This document shows, piece after piece, positions 7,629 through 15,523 of a stretch of 27,535 nucleotides of DNA. The translations under genes were made by a program, and so were the position numbers. This DNA comes from Desulfobacterales bacterium (GTDB taxonomy: Bacteria; Desulfobacterota; DSM-4660; Desulfatiglandales; B25-G16): positions 1-27,535 of the forward strand of contig JABXJZ010000001.1 of the NCBI GenBank assembly GCA_013375335.1. Reading direction: 5' to 3'. How positions within the stretch are numbered: the stretch's first letter is position 1; every line of letters begins with the position of its first letter. The notes beneath the pieces are model-generated. The model ran no database searches. It saw only the letters and a list, made by a program, of their open reading frames with translations, and was not told the origin of the DNA.

Positions 7629-8507
7629 ATGCTCAAGAGCATGACCGCATATGGCAGGGCCGAGTCCTTAAAGGGGACCATGGAATTCATTGCCGAAATA
7701 CGCTCGGGGAATAATCGGTACCGAGAGATTATCTTGAGGCTCCCTCAGAGCCTTCAACTGTTCGAGGACAGGATTAGGTCTCTACTTTCTTCCAGATTAA
7801 AGAGGGGGAGGATTGAGATATCCATCCAGGTAAAAGACAACGGTGATAAGGGCTTGAACCTAGAACTAAACAGGCCCTTAGTAAGGGCTTATGGTAATAT
7901 TTTCGATGAGCTCAATAAGGAGCTAGGTTGTCAGCAGCCCATAGATCTATCCTTTTTCTCTCAGCTAAAAGATATCATCATTGTCAAGCAAGATGCTGTT
8001 GATGCTGAAAAAATATGGCCTGAATTGAAGGATGTTATAGATAAGGCCATGGCCTCATTGGACGCGATGAGGATAAATGAAGGTAAGACCTTGGAGAAGG
8101 ATTTCATGGAGCGATTAAACAGGATTGGAAGACATATCGACGACATAAGAGATAAGGCTAAAGTAGTAATTGAATCTTATAGAAATAAATTAATACAGAG
8201 GATTCATAAGTTGACCGAAGATATTGAAATTAATGAGGACCGTTTGATGCTAGAAGTGGCCTTTATGGCAGAGAGGTCTGATATTACCGAGGAACTGATT
8301 CGAATCGGGAGTCACATAGAGCAGTTTAGGAACTACATGGATCAGGATGATGTGGTTGGAAGGAGGCTGGATTTCTTATTGCAGGAGATAAACAGGGAGG
8401 TTAATACAATTGGATCTAAGGCTGCAGATTCGTCGATTTCGCAACTTGCAGTGGAGATTAAGGGTGAATTGGAAAAGCTGAGGGAGCAGATTCAAAATGT
8501 AGAATAA
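7629..8507 (+). CDS. yicC: YicC family endoribonuclease
   Basis: This 292-residue protein begins LKSMTAYGRAE, the invariant start of the YicC family, followed by the YicC_N region with EIRSGNNRYREI and RGRIEISIQV. The C-terminal DUF1732 domain has LEKDFMERLNRIGRHIDDI, the acidic segment RLMLEVAFMAERSDITEELIR, SHIEQFRNYM and GRRLDFLLQEINREVNTIGS with KAADS. Length matches the family. E. coli YicC has been described as an endoribonuclease that promotes decay of specific small RNAs; the long helical C-terminal arms and conserved acidic residues fit that. It lies immediately upstream of remA and gmk, an order seen in many bacteria. The ATG at 7629 is preceded by a weak GAGAG. Confidence 0.93.
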   Translation: MLKSMTAYGRAESLKGTMEFIAEIRSGNNRYREIILRLPQSLQLFEDRIRSLLSSRLKRGRIEISIQVKDNGDKGLNLELNRPLVRAYGNIFDELNKELGCQQPIDLSFFSQLKDIIIVKQDAVDAEKIWPELKDVIDKAMASLDAMRINEGKTLEKDFMERLNRIGRHIDDIRDKAKVVIESYRNKLIQRIHKLTEDIEINEDRLMLEVAFMAERSDITEELIRIGSHIEQFRNYMDQDDVVGRRLDFLLQEINREVNTIGSKAADSSISQLAVEIKGELEKLREQIQNVE

Positions 8508-8541
8508 ATTGGTTGTTTATTACACAGAGGAGAGAAGCGTG

Positions 8542-8811
8542 ATGGATCCAAGTTTACTTAGTATTGGCTTTGGGAATTTCCTCGTATCCAACCGTGTAAT
8601 AGCTATTATCTCGCCCTCTTCGGCACCAGCCAGGAGACTTCGCGAAGAGGCAAGGGAGGATAAGAGGCTCATCGATGCAACGCAGGGTAGAAGGACGAGA
8701 TCAGTGATTATCACTGATAGCAACCATGTGATCCTGTCAGCTATCCAATCTGAGACCATAGCCCAAAGATTTTCTCCAAATGGGTCAATAAGTGCGGAGG
8801 ATCTGATATAG
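8542..8811 (+). CDS. remA: RemA family regulator (DUF370)
   Basis: This 89-residue protein reads LLSIGFGNFLVSNRVIAIIS at its N-terminus, then SSAPARRLREEA, LIDATQGRRTRSVIITDSNH and VILSAIQSETIAQRF, which covers the whole DUF370/RemA family. In Bacillus, RemA is a DNA-binding oligomeric activator of biofilm matrix and osmoprotection genes. Its role in Gram-negatives is much less clear, although it is conserved next to yicC and gmk. The start is ATG 8542 with AGAGGAG about 8-10 bases upstream; the longer open frame upstream (from 8509) lacks such a site and homology. It is followed 35 bases later by gmk. Confidence 0.92.
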   Translation: MDPSLLSIGFGNFLVSNRVIAIISPSSAPARRLREEAREDKRLIDATQGRRTRSVIITDSNHVILSAIQSETIAQRFSPNGSISAEDLI

Positions 8812-8846
8812 AATACGACCCGCTTTGAGGATGCACCAACAGGATA

Positions 8847-9464
8847 ATGGATAGCGTGCCGGAAAAAGGACAGATTTTTGTGGTAACCGCGCCCTCGGGC
8901 AGTGGAAAAACGACATTAATAGATACTGCAAGAAAAAATATAGGGGGGGTCGGTTATTCCATTTCTCATACCACGAGAAAACCGAGGGAAGGGGAGGTGA
9001 ACGGATTACATTATTACTTCATTGATCGAGTTGAGTTTGAAAACATGATTGAGGCTCATGAATTCGTTGAATGGGCCCTTGTCTATGGTCAGCTATATGG
9101 CACCTCCATTTCAACTTTGAACAGGGAACTATGCTCAGGGAAGGACCTCTTGATGGATGTTGATGTACAAGGGGCCAAGGAGATAAAGAGACGGTTTCCC
9201 GAGTCTCTATCAATATTTATCCTTCCCCCATCAATAGAGATTCTCAGGGAGAGGCTGAAGAGGAGATCAACAGATGAAGGGATAAATATAGACCTGCGGA
9301 TGAAAAAGGCAGTAGAGGAGATCCAAAGATGTCGAGATTACGATTTCATTGTTGTAAACGATGATCTAAACCAGGCGGCAAGAGAAATAGAGGCGATTAT
9401 TACGGCACAAAGGGCATGTAGAAACAGACGCCTTCCCTTAGTGCAAAAGATATTTCATATATAG
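8847..9464 (+). CDS. gmk: Guanylate kinase
   Basis: Converts GMP (and dGMP) to GDP with ATP in purine nucleotide synthesis. The 205-residue protein has the P-loop TAPSGSGKTTL at about residues 14-24, the GMP-binding SHTTRKPREGEVNGLHYYFI, EFVEWALVYGQLYGTS, the magnesium-binding DVDVQGAKEIK, the lid region RLKRRSTDEG, and the C-terminal DYDFIVVNDDLNQA. Every family motif is intact and the length is normal. It follows remA and precedes rlmB by 29 bases. The gene rpoZ (RNA polymerase omega), which often follows gmk, is not here. The region before ATG 8847 has only a weak AGG ribosome site. Confidence 0.95.
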   Translation: MDSVPEKGQIFVVTAPSGSGKTTLIDTARKNIGGVGYSISHTTRKPREGEVNGLHYYFIDRVEFENMIEAHEFVEWALVYGQLYGTSISTLNRELCSGKDLLMDVDVQGAKEIKRRFPESLSIFILPPSIEILRERLKRRSTDEGINIDLRMKKAVEEIQRCRDYDFIVVNDDLNQAAREIEAIITAQRACRNRRLPLVQKIFHI

Positions 9465-9493
9465 AAGCATCTGTAATTGTCGAGGTAGGAGAT

Positions 9494-10234
9494 TTGGCCC
9501 AGGTCATATTCGGCATAAACGCAGTCAAGGAAAACCTTAGGGAAGGTAAGGAAATAGCTGAAGTCTTAGTTTCCAAGCGAAGGGGGGTTGGCCGACTCAC
9601 GGAAATTTTGGATATGGCCAGGGAGAAGAGAATACCGATCAGATTCAAGGATAGGCTCTATTTGGATAAGCTATCTCCCGCGTCCTCTCACCAGGGTGTA
9701 ATAGCCATCGTATGTAATTACAGTTACTTCCGTTTAGATGAGCTGATAAAAGGCGCACGTGCAAACAGAGGGAAAGGGCTTCTCCTTATTGCGGATCACA
9801 TTACTGACGCCGGGAATCTGGGGTCTCTGATCAGGACTGCTGAGTTTTTTGGGGTTCATGGACTTATTTTGCCAAGGGATAGGTCAGCATCCATAACGGA
9901 TACCGTCCACAAAAGGTCAGCGGGTGGATCAGCCTTTCTCCGCGTGGCCAGGGTGACTAATTTAGTGAGAAGTCTCAGACAGTTAGATGATGAGGGTCTT
10001 TGGATAGTAGGGGCTGCAGGGGAAGGGAAGACAAACATCTATGAGTTTGACTGGAATAGGGATCTGGCTCTGGTGATGGGCAGTGAGGGCAAAGGATTAA
10101 GCAATGTTGTGAGGGATCGATGTCATCATTTGGTTAGTATACCAAGATTGGGCCGCCTCAATTCCCTCAATGTATCTGTCGCTGCGGGGATTATCCTGTC
10201 TGAAATAGTGAGGCAGAGGGGCGACTTGGAGTAG
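9494..10234 (+). CDS. rlmB: 23S rRNA 2'-O-ribose methyltransferase RlmB-like (TrmH/SpoU family)
   Basis: This 246-residue SPOUT methyltransferase has an N-terminal L30e-like RNA-binding domain (VIFGINAVKENLREG to about residue 75) and a C-terminal knotted domain. The three SpoU motifs are present: NLGSLIRTAEFFGVHGLILP (motif 1), LVMGSEGKGLS (motif 2) and PRLGRLNSLNVSVAAGIILS (motif 3). RlmB methylates the ribose of a conserved guanosine in domain V of 23S rRNA; family members can act on tRNA instead, so the substrate is inferred. Motif 1 reads ITDAGNLGS rather than the usual xxDPxNxGA, a mild variation. The start is TTG 9494 with TAGGAGA immediately upstream. It ends the plus-strand run and faces maf. 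Confidence 0.9.
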   Translation: MAQVIFGINAVKENLREGKEIAEVLVSKRRGVGRLTEILDMAREKRIPIRFKDRLYLDKLSPASSHQGVIAIVCNYSYFRLDELIKGARANRGKGLLLIADHITDAGNLGSLIRTAEFFGVHGLILPRDRSASITDTVHKRSAGGSAFLRVARVTNLVRSLRQLDDEGLWIVGAAGEGKTNIYEFDWNRDLALVMGSEGKGLSNVVRDRCHHLVSIPRLGRLNSLNVSVAAGIILSEIVRQRGDLE

Positions 10235-10281
10235 GGGGTAAAGAGTACCCATACGGGAGATCAACAGAGGGTGTTGCCTGT

Positions 10282-10899
10282 TTACTTCTCAATCAGGGGG
10301 AAACCTTTAAGACCGCCGCATGCAAGGAGGGCACTCACAACCTCGCACACAGGCAATCCAACCACATTGGTGTAGGAACCGGTGATGTGCTCAATCATAA
10401 AAGAGCCAATCCCTTGGATGGCATAACCCCCCGCCTTTCCAAAGGGCTCACGGGTCTTAATATAGGCCTCGATTTCGGTTTCGCTTATCCGCTTTATTTT
10501 TACCTTTGTCATGACTGCCTGGACATGAACTGTCTCGCCTCCTGGGTCAACAATGCAGAATCCGGTAATTACCTTATGATTTCTTCCACTCAGATGGAGG
10601 AGCATGTCATGGCACTCCCGGCTATCTCCTGGCTTGCCGAATACCCTCCTGTTCATTACAACTATGGTATCCGCACCTAGGATCCAGCGGCTCTTATGGT
10701 TATGTTGCACCGACTGAGCCTTACGGAGTGCTGTCCGGCATGCAATTTCTGCCGGTTGCATGCCTTCGACAAGGGTTTCCTCTACCATACTTCCGACTGC
10801 CTCAAATGGAATACTAATGTGTTCAAGAATAGCCTTTCGTCTCGGTGAGATAGAGGCAAGCACAAGGGGGTTGTCTTTGCTAATAGGATGATGGGGCAT
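10282..10899 (-). CDS. maf: Maf-like nucleoside triphosphate pyrophosphatase
   Basis: Maf proteins hydrolyse dTTP/UTP and modified nucleotides to monophosphates, cleaning the nucleotide pool. The 205-residue protein has the N-terminal SISPRRKAIL (SxSPRR signature), the acidic ILGADTIVV, FGKPGDSREC, LSGRNHKVITGFCI, and the C-terminal GKAGGYAIQGIGSFMIEHI and SYTNVVGLPV, all standard. The GYAIQG form is that of the dTTP/UTP-specific (YhdE-type) subgroup. The gene is monocistronic and converges on rlmB with a 47-base gap that holds only a weak hairpin (GGGTA/TACCC, 10236-10250) and no T-run. The ATG lacks an obvious Shine-Dalgarno. Confidence 0.93.
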   Translation of the reverse strand: MPHHPISKDNPLVLASISPRRKAILEHISIPFEAVGSMVEETLVEGMQPAEIACRTALRKAQSVQHNHKSRWILGADTIVVMNRRVFGKPGDSRECHDMLLHLSGRNHKVITGFCIVDPGGETVHVQAVMTKVKIKRISETEIEAYIKTREPFGKAGGYAIQGIGSFMIEHITGSYTNVVGLPVCEVVSALLACGGLKGFPLIEK

Positions 10900-10985
10900 C
10901 GTTATTTGGCCTGATTTTTGAATGCTGTAAACTCTGGGAGCAACCTTTTCTTGGGAAAGGCCATATTATTCTTATGGAATCAAGC

Positions 10986-11007
10986 CCATTTTTCAAACGA
11001 AAAATGG
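10986..11007. promoter_or_regulatory. Perfect 9-bp inverted repeat upstream of the GAF-ATPase gene
   Basis: The arms CCATTTTTC (10986-10994) and GAAAAATGG (10999-11007) are perfect complements around AAAC. The element sits in the 176-base divergent region between maf and the ATPase gene, 2 bases before a TTGAAT that could be a -35 box (11010-11015). Its position suggests an operator or a leader hairpin. It is not followed by a T-run on the plus strand, so a terminator for that strand is unlikely. A second, weaker hairpin (CCTTTTC/GGAAAGG) lies at 10944-10960. Confidence 0.5.
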
Positions 11008-11075
11008 AGTTGAATATTGTGGAAAAAATCCGGAATATATGTTAGTATTTTAATGGAATCGGGAAGGTGAGCACA

Positions 11076-13394
11076 ATGGCAGTCCTCGAAACAGACACTG
11101 AGAAAGAAGAAGCCCGTGATATAGAGGCCCTGCAGAAAGAGCTTCAATCCAGCAAGACGCTTAATTTTATCACGAATAAGATAAATTCCTCCAAGGAGAT
11201 TGACGACATATTGCTCAATTTGAGGGAGAGTATCCTTGGTCTATTCGATGCAGACCGCTTAACCATTTATGTAGTTGATGGGGCTAACAAGCAGATCTTT
11301 TCGCGCTTTAAGACAGGTGAAGAGATAAGCCAAATAAGGGTCCCCCTCAACAATAAGAGTATTGCAGGTTATTGTGCTTCCTCTGGAAAAATGGCAAACA
11401 TCATGAATGCCTACGATAGGTATGAATTGAAAGGGATAAGCCCTGAATTGACATTTGACAGGAGCTGGGACGAGAAGACTGGTTATAAAACAAGGCAAGT
11501 TCTAGTTGCTCCCATTAGGTTCAGTAAATACCTATTGGGGGTGATTCAGCTTCTCAACAAGGGCAATGGCAAGCGCTTCACATTGGAAGACGAGCAGACT
11601 CTTGTGGAAATAGCAAAGGTCCTTGGCATTGCCTTTTACAATCAAAGGAAGCTAAAACAAAGCAAAAGAAGGACAAAATTCGATTATCTCATCAGCAACA
11701 ACATGATTAGCCAGAAGGATCTCGGAGAGGCTATGGCCCGTGCACGGAAGGCAAAGAGCAGTGTGGAAACTGTCCTTATGGATAACTATCGCGTGTCCAA
11801 AGAGGACATAGGGAAGTCTCTGAGTGCATTCTATGATACGCGATTCGTCCCCTATGATGAAAGGATGGTCATTCCGGGGCAGTTGCTGAAAGGCCTGAAG
11901 CCAACATACCTGAAGAATAACCTCTTCGTTCCGGTGGCCAAATCGGACTCAAAGATAGTAATCGCAATGGAAAACCCGAATAACTTGCCCGGACAAGACG
12001 CGATAAAAGGGCTCATCCCCGGCGATGAATTCGAGTTCTGTGTTTCCTTGAGGGAAGATATTATCAAGATGATAGACCATTTCTTTGATGTCCAGAGATC
12101 AAGTCTTGGGGTCGAGGCAGGGAGCATCGAAGATATCCTGGGTCAGTTAGACCGCGGAGAGCAAGAAGTAGATGATGAACTTGAAGGGATTAGTGAGGAA
12201 GATGGGGCTATAGTGCAGTTAGTAAATAAAATGGTCATTGATGCCTATAATATGGGGGCCTCTGATATCCATATAGAGCCCATGATGGGTAAGGAAGCTG
12301 CCATTGTCAGGCTCAGGGTTGATGGAATTTGCCATGTATACCAGACGATACCCTACACGTATAAGAATGCCATCTGTTCCCGGGTAAAGATCATGAGCGA
12401 TCTCGACATAGCGGAGCGGCGTCTTCCCCAAGACGGTAAGATAAAATTCAAGAAATATGCCCCATTGGACCTCGAATTGAGGGTGGCTACAATCCCGACC
12501 GCAGCCCGAAATGAGGATGTCGTCATGAGGCTGCTGCCGGCCGGTGACCCGATACCCCTGGAGAAGATGGGTATGAACGGGAGAAATTATGAGGCACTTA
12601 TCGAGATAGTAAAGAAGCCCTATGGCCTTATCCTTTGTGTCGGTCCCACTGGTAGCGGTAAGACCACTACACTCCATTCAGCCTTGCGTTATATAAACAA
12701 TCCGGAGATAAAGATATGGACTGCAGAAGACCCAGTGGAGATCACACAGAAAGGTCTTCGTCAGGTGCAGGTGCAGCCAAAGATCGGGTTCAATTTTGCA
12801 GCTGCCATGAGGTCATTCCTCAGGGCGGACCCAGATGTAATCATGGTTGGAGAGATGAGGGATCACGAGACAGCGTCAACGGGAATTGAGGCATCCCTTA
12901 CTGGTCATCTGGTTCTTTCAACACTTCACACCAATAGCGCGTCTGAGACAATTACACGATTGCTGGATGTGGGAATGGATCCCTTTAATTTTGCCGATGC
13001 CCTTTTGGGTATCCTTGCCCAGAGACTGGTAAGGATCCTATGTAAGAGTTGCAAGGAGGCTTACCATCCGGCAAGGGAGGAGTTTGACTCATTGGTCAGG
13101 GCATATAGTGGAAATTTTGATGCCCTGAAAATCTCCTACAACGATGATCTCACCCTTTACCGCCCCAAAGGCTGCGAGAAGTGTCAGAATACGGGATATA
13201 AGGGAAGAACCGGATTGTTTGAAATCTTGGCTGGTACATCTCAAATGCAGTCCCTGATTCAAAGCAAGGCCAAGATGGAGGAGATCAGGGAACAGGCCAT
13301 AGCCGATGGAATGGCAACCTTAATGCAAGACGGGATACGAAAGACATTTCTTGGCGAAACCGATCTTATGCAAGTAAGGAAGGTCTGCATGTAA
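11076..13394 (+). CDS. GAF domain-GspE/PilB-type secretion ATPase
   Basis: This 772-residue protein is a type II secretion/type IV pilus assembly ATPase with an added sensor. A GAF domain (about residues 25-190; RESILGLFDADRLTIYVVDG, VAPIRFSKYLLGVIQLLNKG) comes first, then a MshEN-like GspE N-domain (about 200-340; FDYLISNNMISQKDLGEAMA), then the ATPase (about 375-765). Walker A GPTGSGKTTT is near residue 523, the Asp box reads TAEDPVEI, Walker B is VIMVGEMRD, and the His box is TGHLVLSTLHTNSAS. A zinc tetracysteine (C656, C659, C700, C703: CKSC and CEKC) is intact. ATG 11076 is chosen over GTG 11067 because GGAAGG (11062-11067) is 8 bases before it. No pilin or secretin genes are nearby. GAF suggests ligand control of assembly. 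Confidence 0.92.
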   Translation: MAVLETDTEKEEARDIEALQKELQSSKTLNFITNKINSSKEIDDILLNLRESILGLFDADRLTIYVVDGANKQIFSRFKTGEEISQIRVPLNNKSIAGYCASSGKMANIMNAYDRYELKGISPELTFDRSWDEKTGYKTRQVLVAPIRFSKYLLGVIQLLNKGNGKRFTLEDEQTLVEIAKVLGIAFYNQRKLKQSKRRTKFDYLISNNMISQKDLGEAMARARKAKSSVETVLMDNYRVSKEDIGKSLSAFYDTRFVPYDERMVIPGQLLKGLKPTYLKNNLFVPVAKSDSKIVIAMENPNNLPGQDAIKGLIPGDEFEFCVSLREDIIKMIDHFFDVQRSSLGVEAGSIEDILGQLDRGEQEVDDELEGISEEDGAIVQLVNKMVIDAYNMGASDIHIEPMMGKEAAIVRLRVDGICHVYQTIPYTYKNAICSRVKIMSDLDIAERRLPQDGKIKFKKYAPLDLELRVATIPTAARNEDVVMRLLPAGDPIPLEKMGMNGRNYEALIEIVKKPYGLILCVGPTGSGKTTTLHSALRYINNPEIKIWTAEDPVEITQKGLRQVQVQPKIGFNFAAAMRSFLRADPDVIMVGEMRDHETASTGIEASLTGHLVLSTLHTNSASETITRLLDVGMDPFNFADALLGILAQRLVRILCKSCKEAYHPAREEFDSLVRAYSGNFDALKISYNDDLTLYRPKGCEKCQNTGYKGRTGLFEILAGTSQMQSLIQSKAKMEEIREQAIADGMATLMQDGIRKTFLGETDLMQVRKVCM

Positions 13395-13403
13395 GATTAT
13401 CCC

Positions 13404-14471
13404 TTAAGGAAAGCTCCCAGGATACATCAAGCCGGTAGTTTCCTCGATCCCCATCATGATATTCATATTCTGCAACGCATTACCCGCCTGACCTTTCACC
13501 AAATTATCAATCACGCTAATGACAATCAGTTTCACCGTTCTTTGGTCTATACAAAGGGAGATATTGCAGAAGTTGCTGCCCCTCACATCAGTTGTACTTA
13601 GGATCTCCCCGTGACTGAATACCCTGATGAATGGCTCTTTCGTATACATACTCTGGTAGGCATCCCTAAGGCTCTCCATATTTGCCCTCTCGAGAAGATT
13701 TGCATAGATAGTTGTGATAATCCCCCTGCTCAGGGGAACAACGTGAGGCGTGAACGTGATCTTGATTTCCTCACCACCTAATAGGCTTAGTTCCCTCTCG
13801 ATTTCGCAGACATGTTGATGGCCAGTTACCTTATAGGCATTCATGGCCTCATATCTGGCTGGGAAGTGGAACGTCGGCGATGGCGTCTTCCCGGCCCCGG
13901 ACGCACCAGTTTTTGCATCAACTACGATATCGTGAGTATCTATCAGGCCTGATTTGAGAGCAGGTGCAAGCCCAAGGATGCAGCTTACCGCAAAACATCC
14001 TGGGTTTCCAACCAGATCTGATTCAGCTATCTCGGCCCTATGCAGCTCTGGCAGGCCATAGGTAGAGGAGGGGAGAATATCCGGATCAGCATGTTCCTCT
14101 GTCCTCCCTATTCTGAGGGCGTAAGAGGCATAGCTATCCTTATCATTAAATCGGAAATCCCCACTATAATCGATTACCTTAACGCCCTTACGCAACCATG
14201 TCCTCGCCCCCTTCTGACCGACACCATCGGGGGTAGCGTAGAAGACAATATCGAAATCATCAGGACAATTAGGGTCTCCTGGATCAAGGACGGGCAGGTC
14301 GCAGAACCCCTTCAAGTGGGGATAAATTACACTAATAGGCTTATTAATATCGCGCTTTTCTATAAGGGCACCCATGGTAACAGAGGGATGATTTATGAGG
14401 CGTTCAATCAGGCCAACCCCGCCATAACCTGCCGCCCCTATGATCCCGACTTTTATCTTTTTCTTTACCAT
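13404..14471 (-). CDS. argC: N-acetyl-gamma-glutamyl-phosphate reductase
   Basis: Third enzyme of arginine biosynthesis: reduces N-acetyl-glutamyl-phosphate to the semialdehyde with NADPH. The 355-residue protein has the Rossmann start VGIIGAAGYGGVGLIERLINHP, YATPDGVG, the segment VIDYSGDFRF, SSTYGLPELHR, and the catalytic cysteine in SDLVGNPGCFAVSCILGLAP (C159). Further family stretches are DAKTGASGAGKTPSP, TGHQHVCEIERELS, FTPHVVPLSRGIITTIYANL and NLVKGQAGNALQNMNIMMG. All key motifs are intact. It is the last gene of the long minus-strand run, 4 bases after the YchF-like gene, and converges on the GAF-ATPase gene with a 9-base gap. No other arg gene is in the window. Confidence 0.95.
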   Translation of the reverse strand: MVKKKIKVGIIGAAGYGGVGLIERLINHPSVTMGALIEKRDINKPISVIYPHLKGFCDLPVLDPGDPNCPDDFDIVFYATPDGVGQKGARTWLRKGVKVIDYSGDFRFNDKDSYASYALRIGRTEEHADPDILPSSTYGLPELHRAEIAESDLVGNPGCFAVSCILGLAPALKSGLIDTHDIVVDAKTGASGAGKTPSPTFHFPARYEAMNAYKVTGHQHVCEIERELSLLGGEEIKITFTPHVVPLSRGIITTIYANLLERANMESLRDAYQSMYTKEPFIRVFSHGEILSTTDVRGSNFCNISLCIDQRTVKLIVISVIDNLVKGQAGNALQNMNIMMGIEETTGLMYPGSFP

Positions 14472-14475
14472 CTTA

Positions 14476-15519
14476 CTAAACGCTAAATCTAAACCTGATT
14501 ATGTCCCCGTCCTGAACTATGTAATTTTTGCCCTCAAGGTGGAGATGGCCATCCTTCTTCGCCTCCGAAAAACTTCCATATCTTACCAATTGATCGTAAG
14601 GGAGGACCTCAGCCTTGATGAATCCCTTTTTCATATCTGAATGGATGAGGTCTGCGGCCTCTATCGCTGAGGTGCCCTTAGTAACTGTCCATGATCTTAC
14701 CTCATTTTCCACGACCGTGAAAAAGGAGATAAGGTTACAGAGGGCAAAGGACCGCTTGATAACCCTATCGATGAGAGATCTCTCAATATGAAAGGCGGAT
14801 AGGAACTCCTTTGCCTCCTCTGGCCCCATCTCTGCTATCTCCATCTCTAGTTTACCTCGAACGACCATGACCTCAACATTCTTGGGGATACGGGGCATTC
14901 TTGGAGGATCCTCATCCTCATCTGAATTGTTAGAGATCAAAAGTAACGGCTTAGCACACAGAAAGGTAAAGCCCTTAAGGAGGGGAGAAGTGGCTATTTC
15001 GGCGTTATCCCGCAAGGGTCTTTCTTCAGATAGAATGTCCCTGCATCTTTCTAAAAGAGAGAGTTCCTCGATAGTCACCCCTTTTCCCTTCCGCTCATCT
15101 GATTTTATCCTCTCGATCCTCTTTTCAGCCACCATAAGATCATTCAATATCATCTCTGATTCCAGCGTGAGGAAATCCTCTTCAGGGGTGGGAGAAGGGC
15201 CCCCAAAGAGCTGGAAATTTCTCACTACATGTATCAACCCGTCACAAGTTCTCACCGCATTAAAGACTATATTTTCCTCTCCCCTCTTGGCATGCTCAGA
15301 ATCCATCAGTCTTGGCGGCAGCAGGTATTCCACCTGAGAATAGGTGGTCTTTTTTGGCTGATATAACTCGGTTAGATAATCTACCCTCTCATCAGGTACG
15401 TTGATGGTTGCGAGCAGCTGATCTCCCGACTTGCCGCCTTTTACGCCACGTTCACCAGTCAGGGCCCTAAAAATGGTAAACCTCCCTGATTGAGGCAATC
15501 CAATGATACCTATTTTCAT
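14476..15519 (-). CDS. YchF-like protein (DUF933/TGS) with degenerate nucleotide-binding motifs
   Basis: This 347-residue protein resembles the Obg/YchF ATPase family: N-terminal MKIGIIGLPQSG, TINVPDERVDYLTELYQP, VRTCDGLIHVVRNF, and a C-terminal YchF/TGS part with SFFTVVENEVRSWTVTKGTS, AEVLPYDQLVRYGSFSEAKK and the tail IVQDGDIIRFRFSV. The P-loop, normally GxxxxGK[S/T], reads GLPQSGRFT: the Lys and the next Ser/Thr are replaced (R13, F14). The G3 region (normally DIAGLVKGAS) reads LLPPRLMDSEHAKR. So nucleotide binding is probably lost or altered. Canonical YchF binds ATP, associates with ribosomes and responds to redox stress. This looks like a diverged paralogue; its task is unknown. It sits 4 bases after the TtcA-like gene, with GGAG 8 bases before ATG. 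Confidence 0.82.
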   Translation of the reverse strand: MKIGIIGLPQSGRFTIFRALTGERGVKGGKSGDQLLATINVPDERVDYLTELYQPKKTTYSQVEYLLPPRLMDSEHAKRGEENIVFNAVRTCDGLIHVVRNFQLFGGPSPTPEEDFLTLESEMILNDLMVAEKRIERIKSDERKGKGVTIEELSLLERCRDILSEERPLRDNAEIATSPLLKGFTFLCAKPLLLISNNSDEDEDPPRMPRIPKNVEVMVVRGKLEMEIAEMGPEEAKEFLSAFHIERSLIDRVIKRSFALCNLISFFTVVENEVRSWTVTKGTSAIEAADLIHSDMKKGFIKAEVLPYDQLVRYGSFSEAKKDGHLHLEGKNYIVQDGDIIRFRFSV

Positions 15520-15523
15520 CTCC

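Noticed and set aside
8509..8541. Upstream extension of remA to 8509
   Set aside because: It has no ribosome site and the added residues are not part of the RemA family, while ATG 8542 has AGAGGAG at good spacing.
10236..10250. GGGTA/TACCC hairpin between convergent rlmB and maf as a terminator
   Set aside because: The stem is only 5 bp and no T-run follows on either strand.
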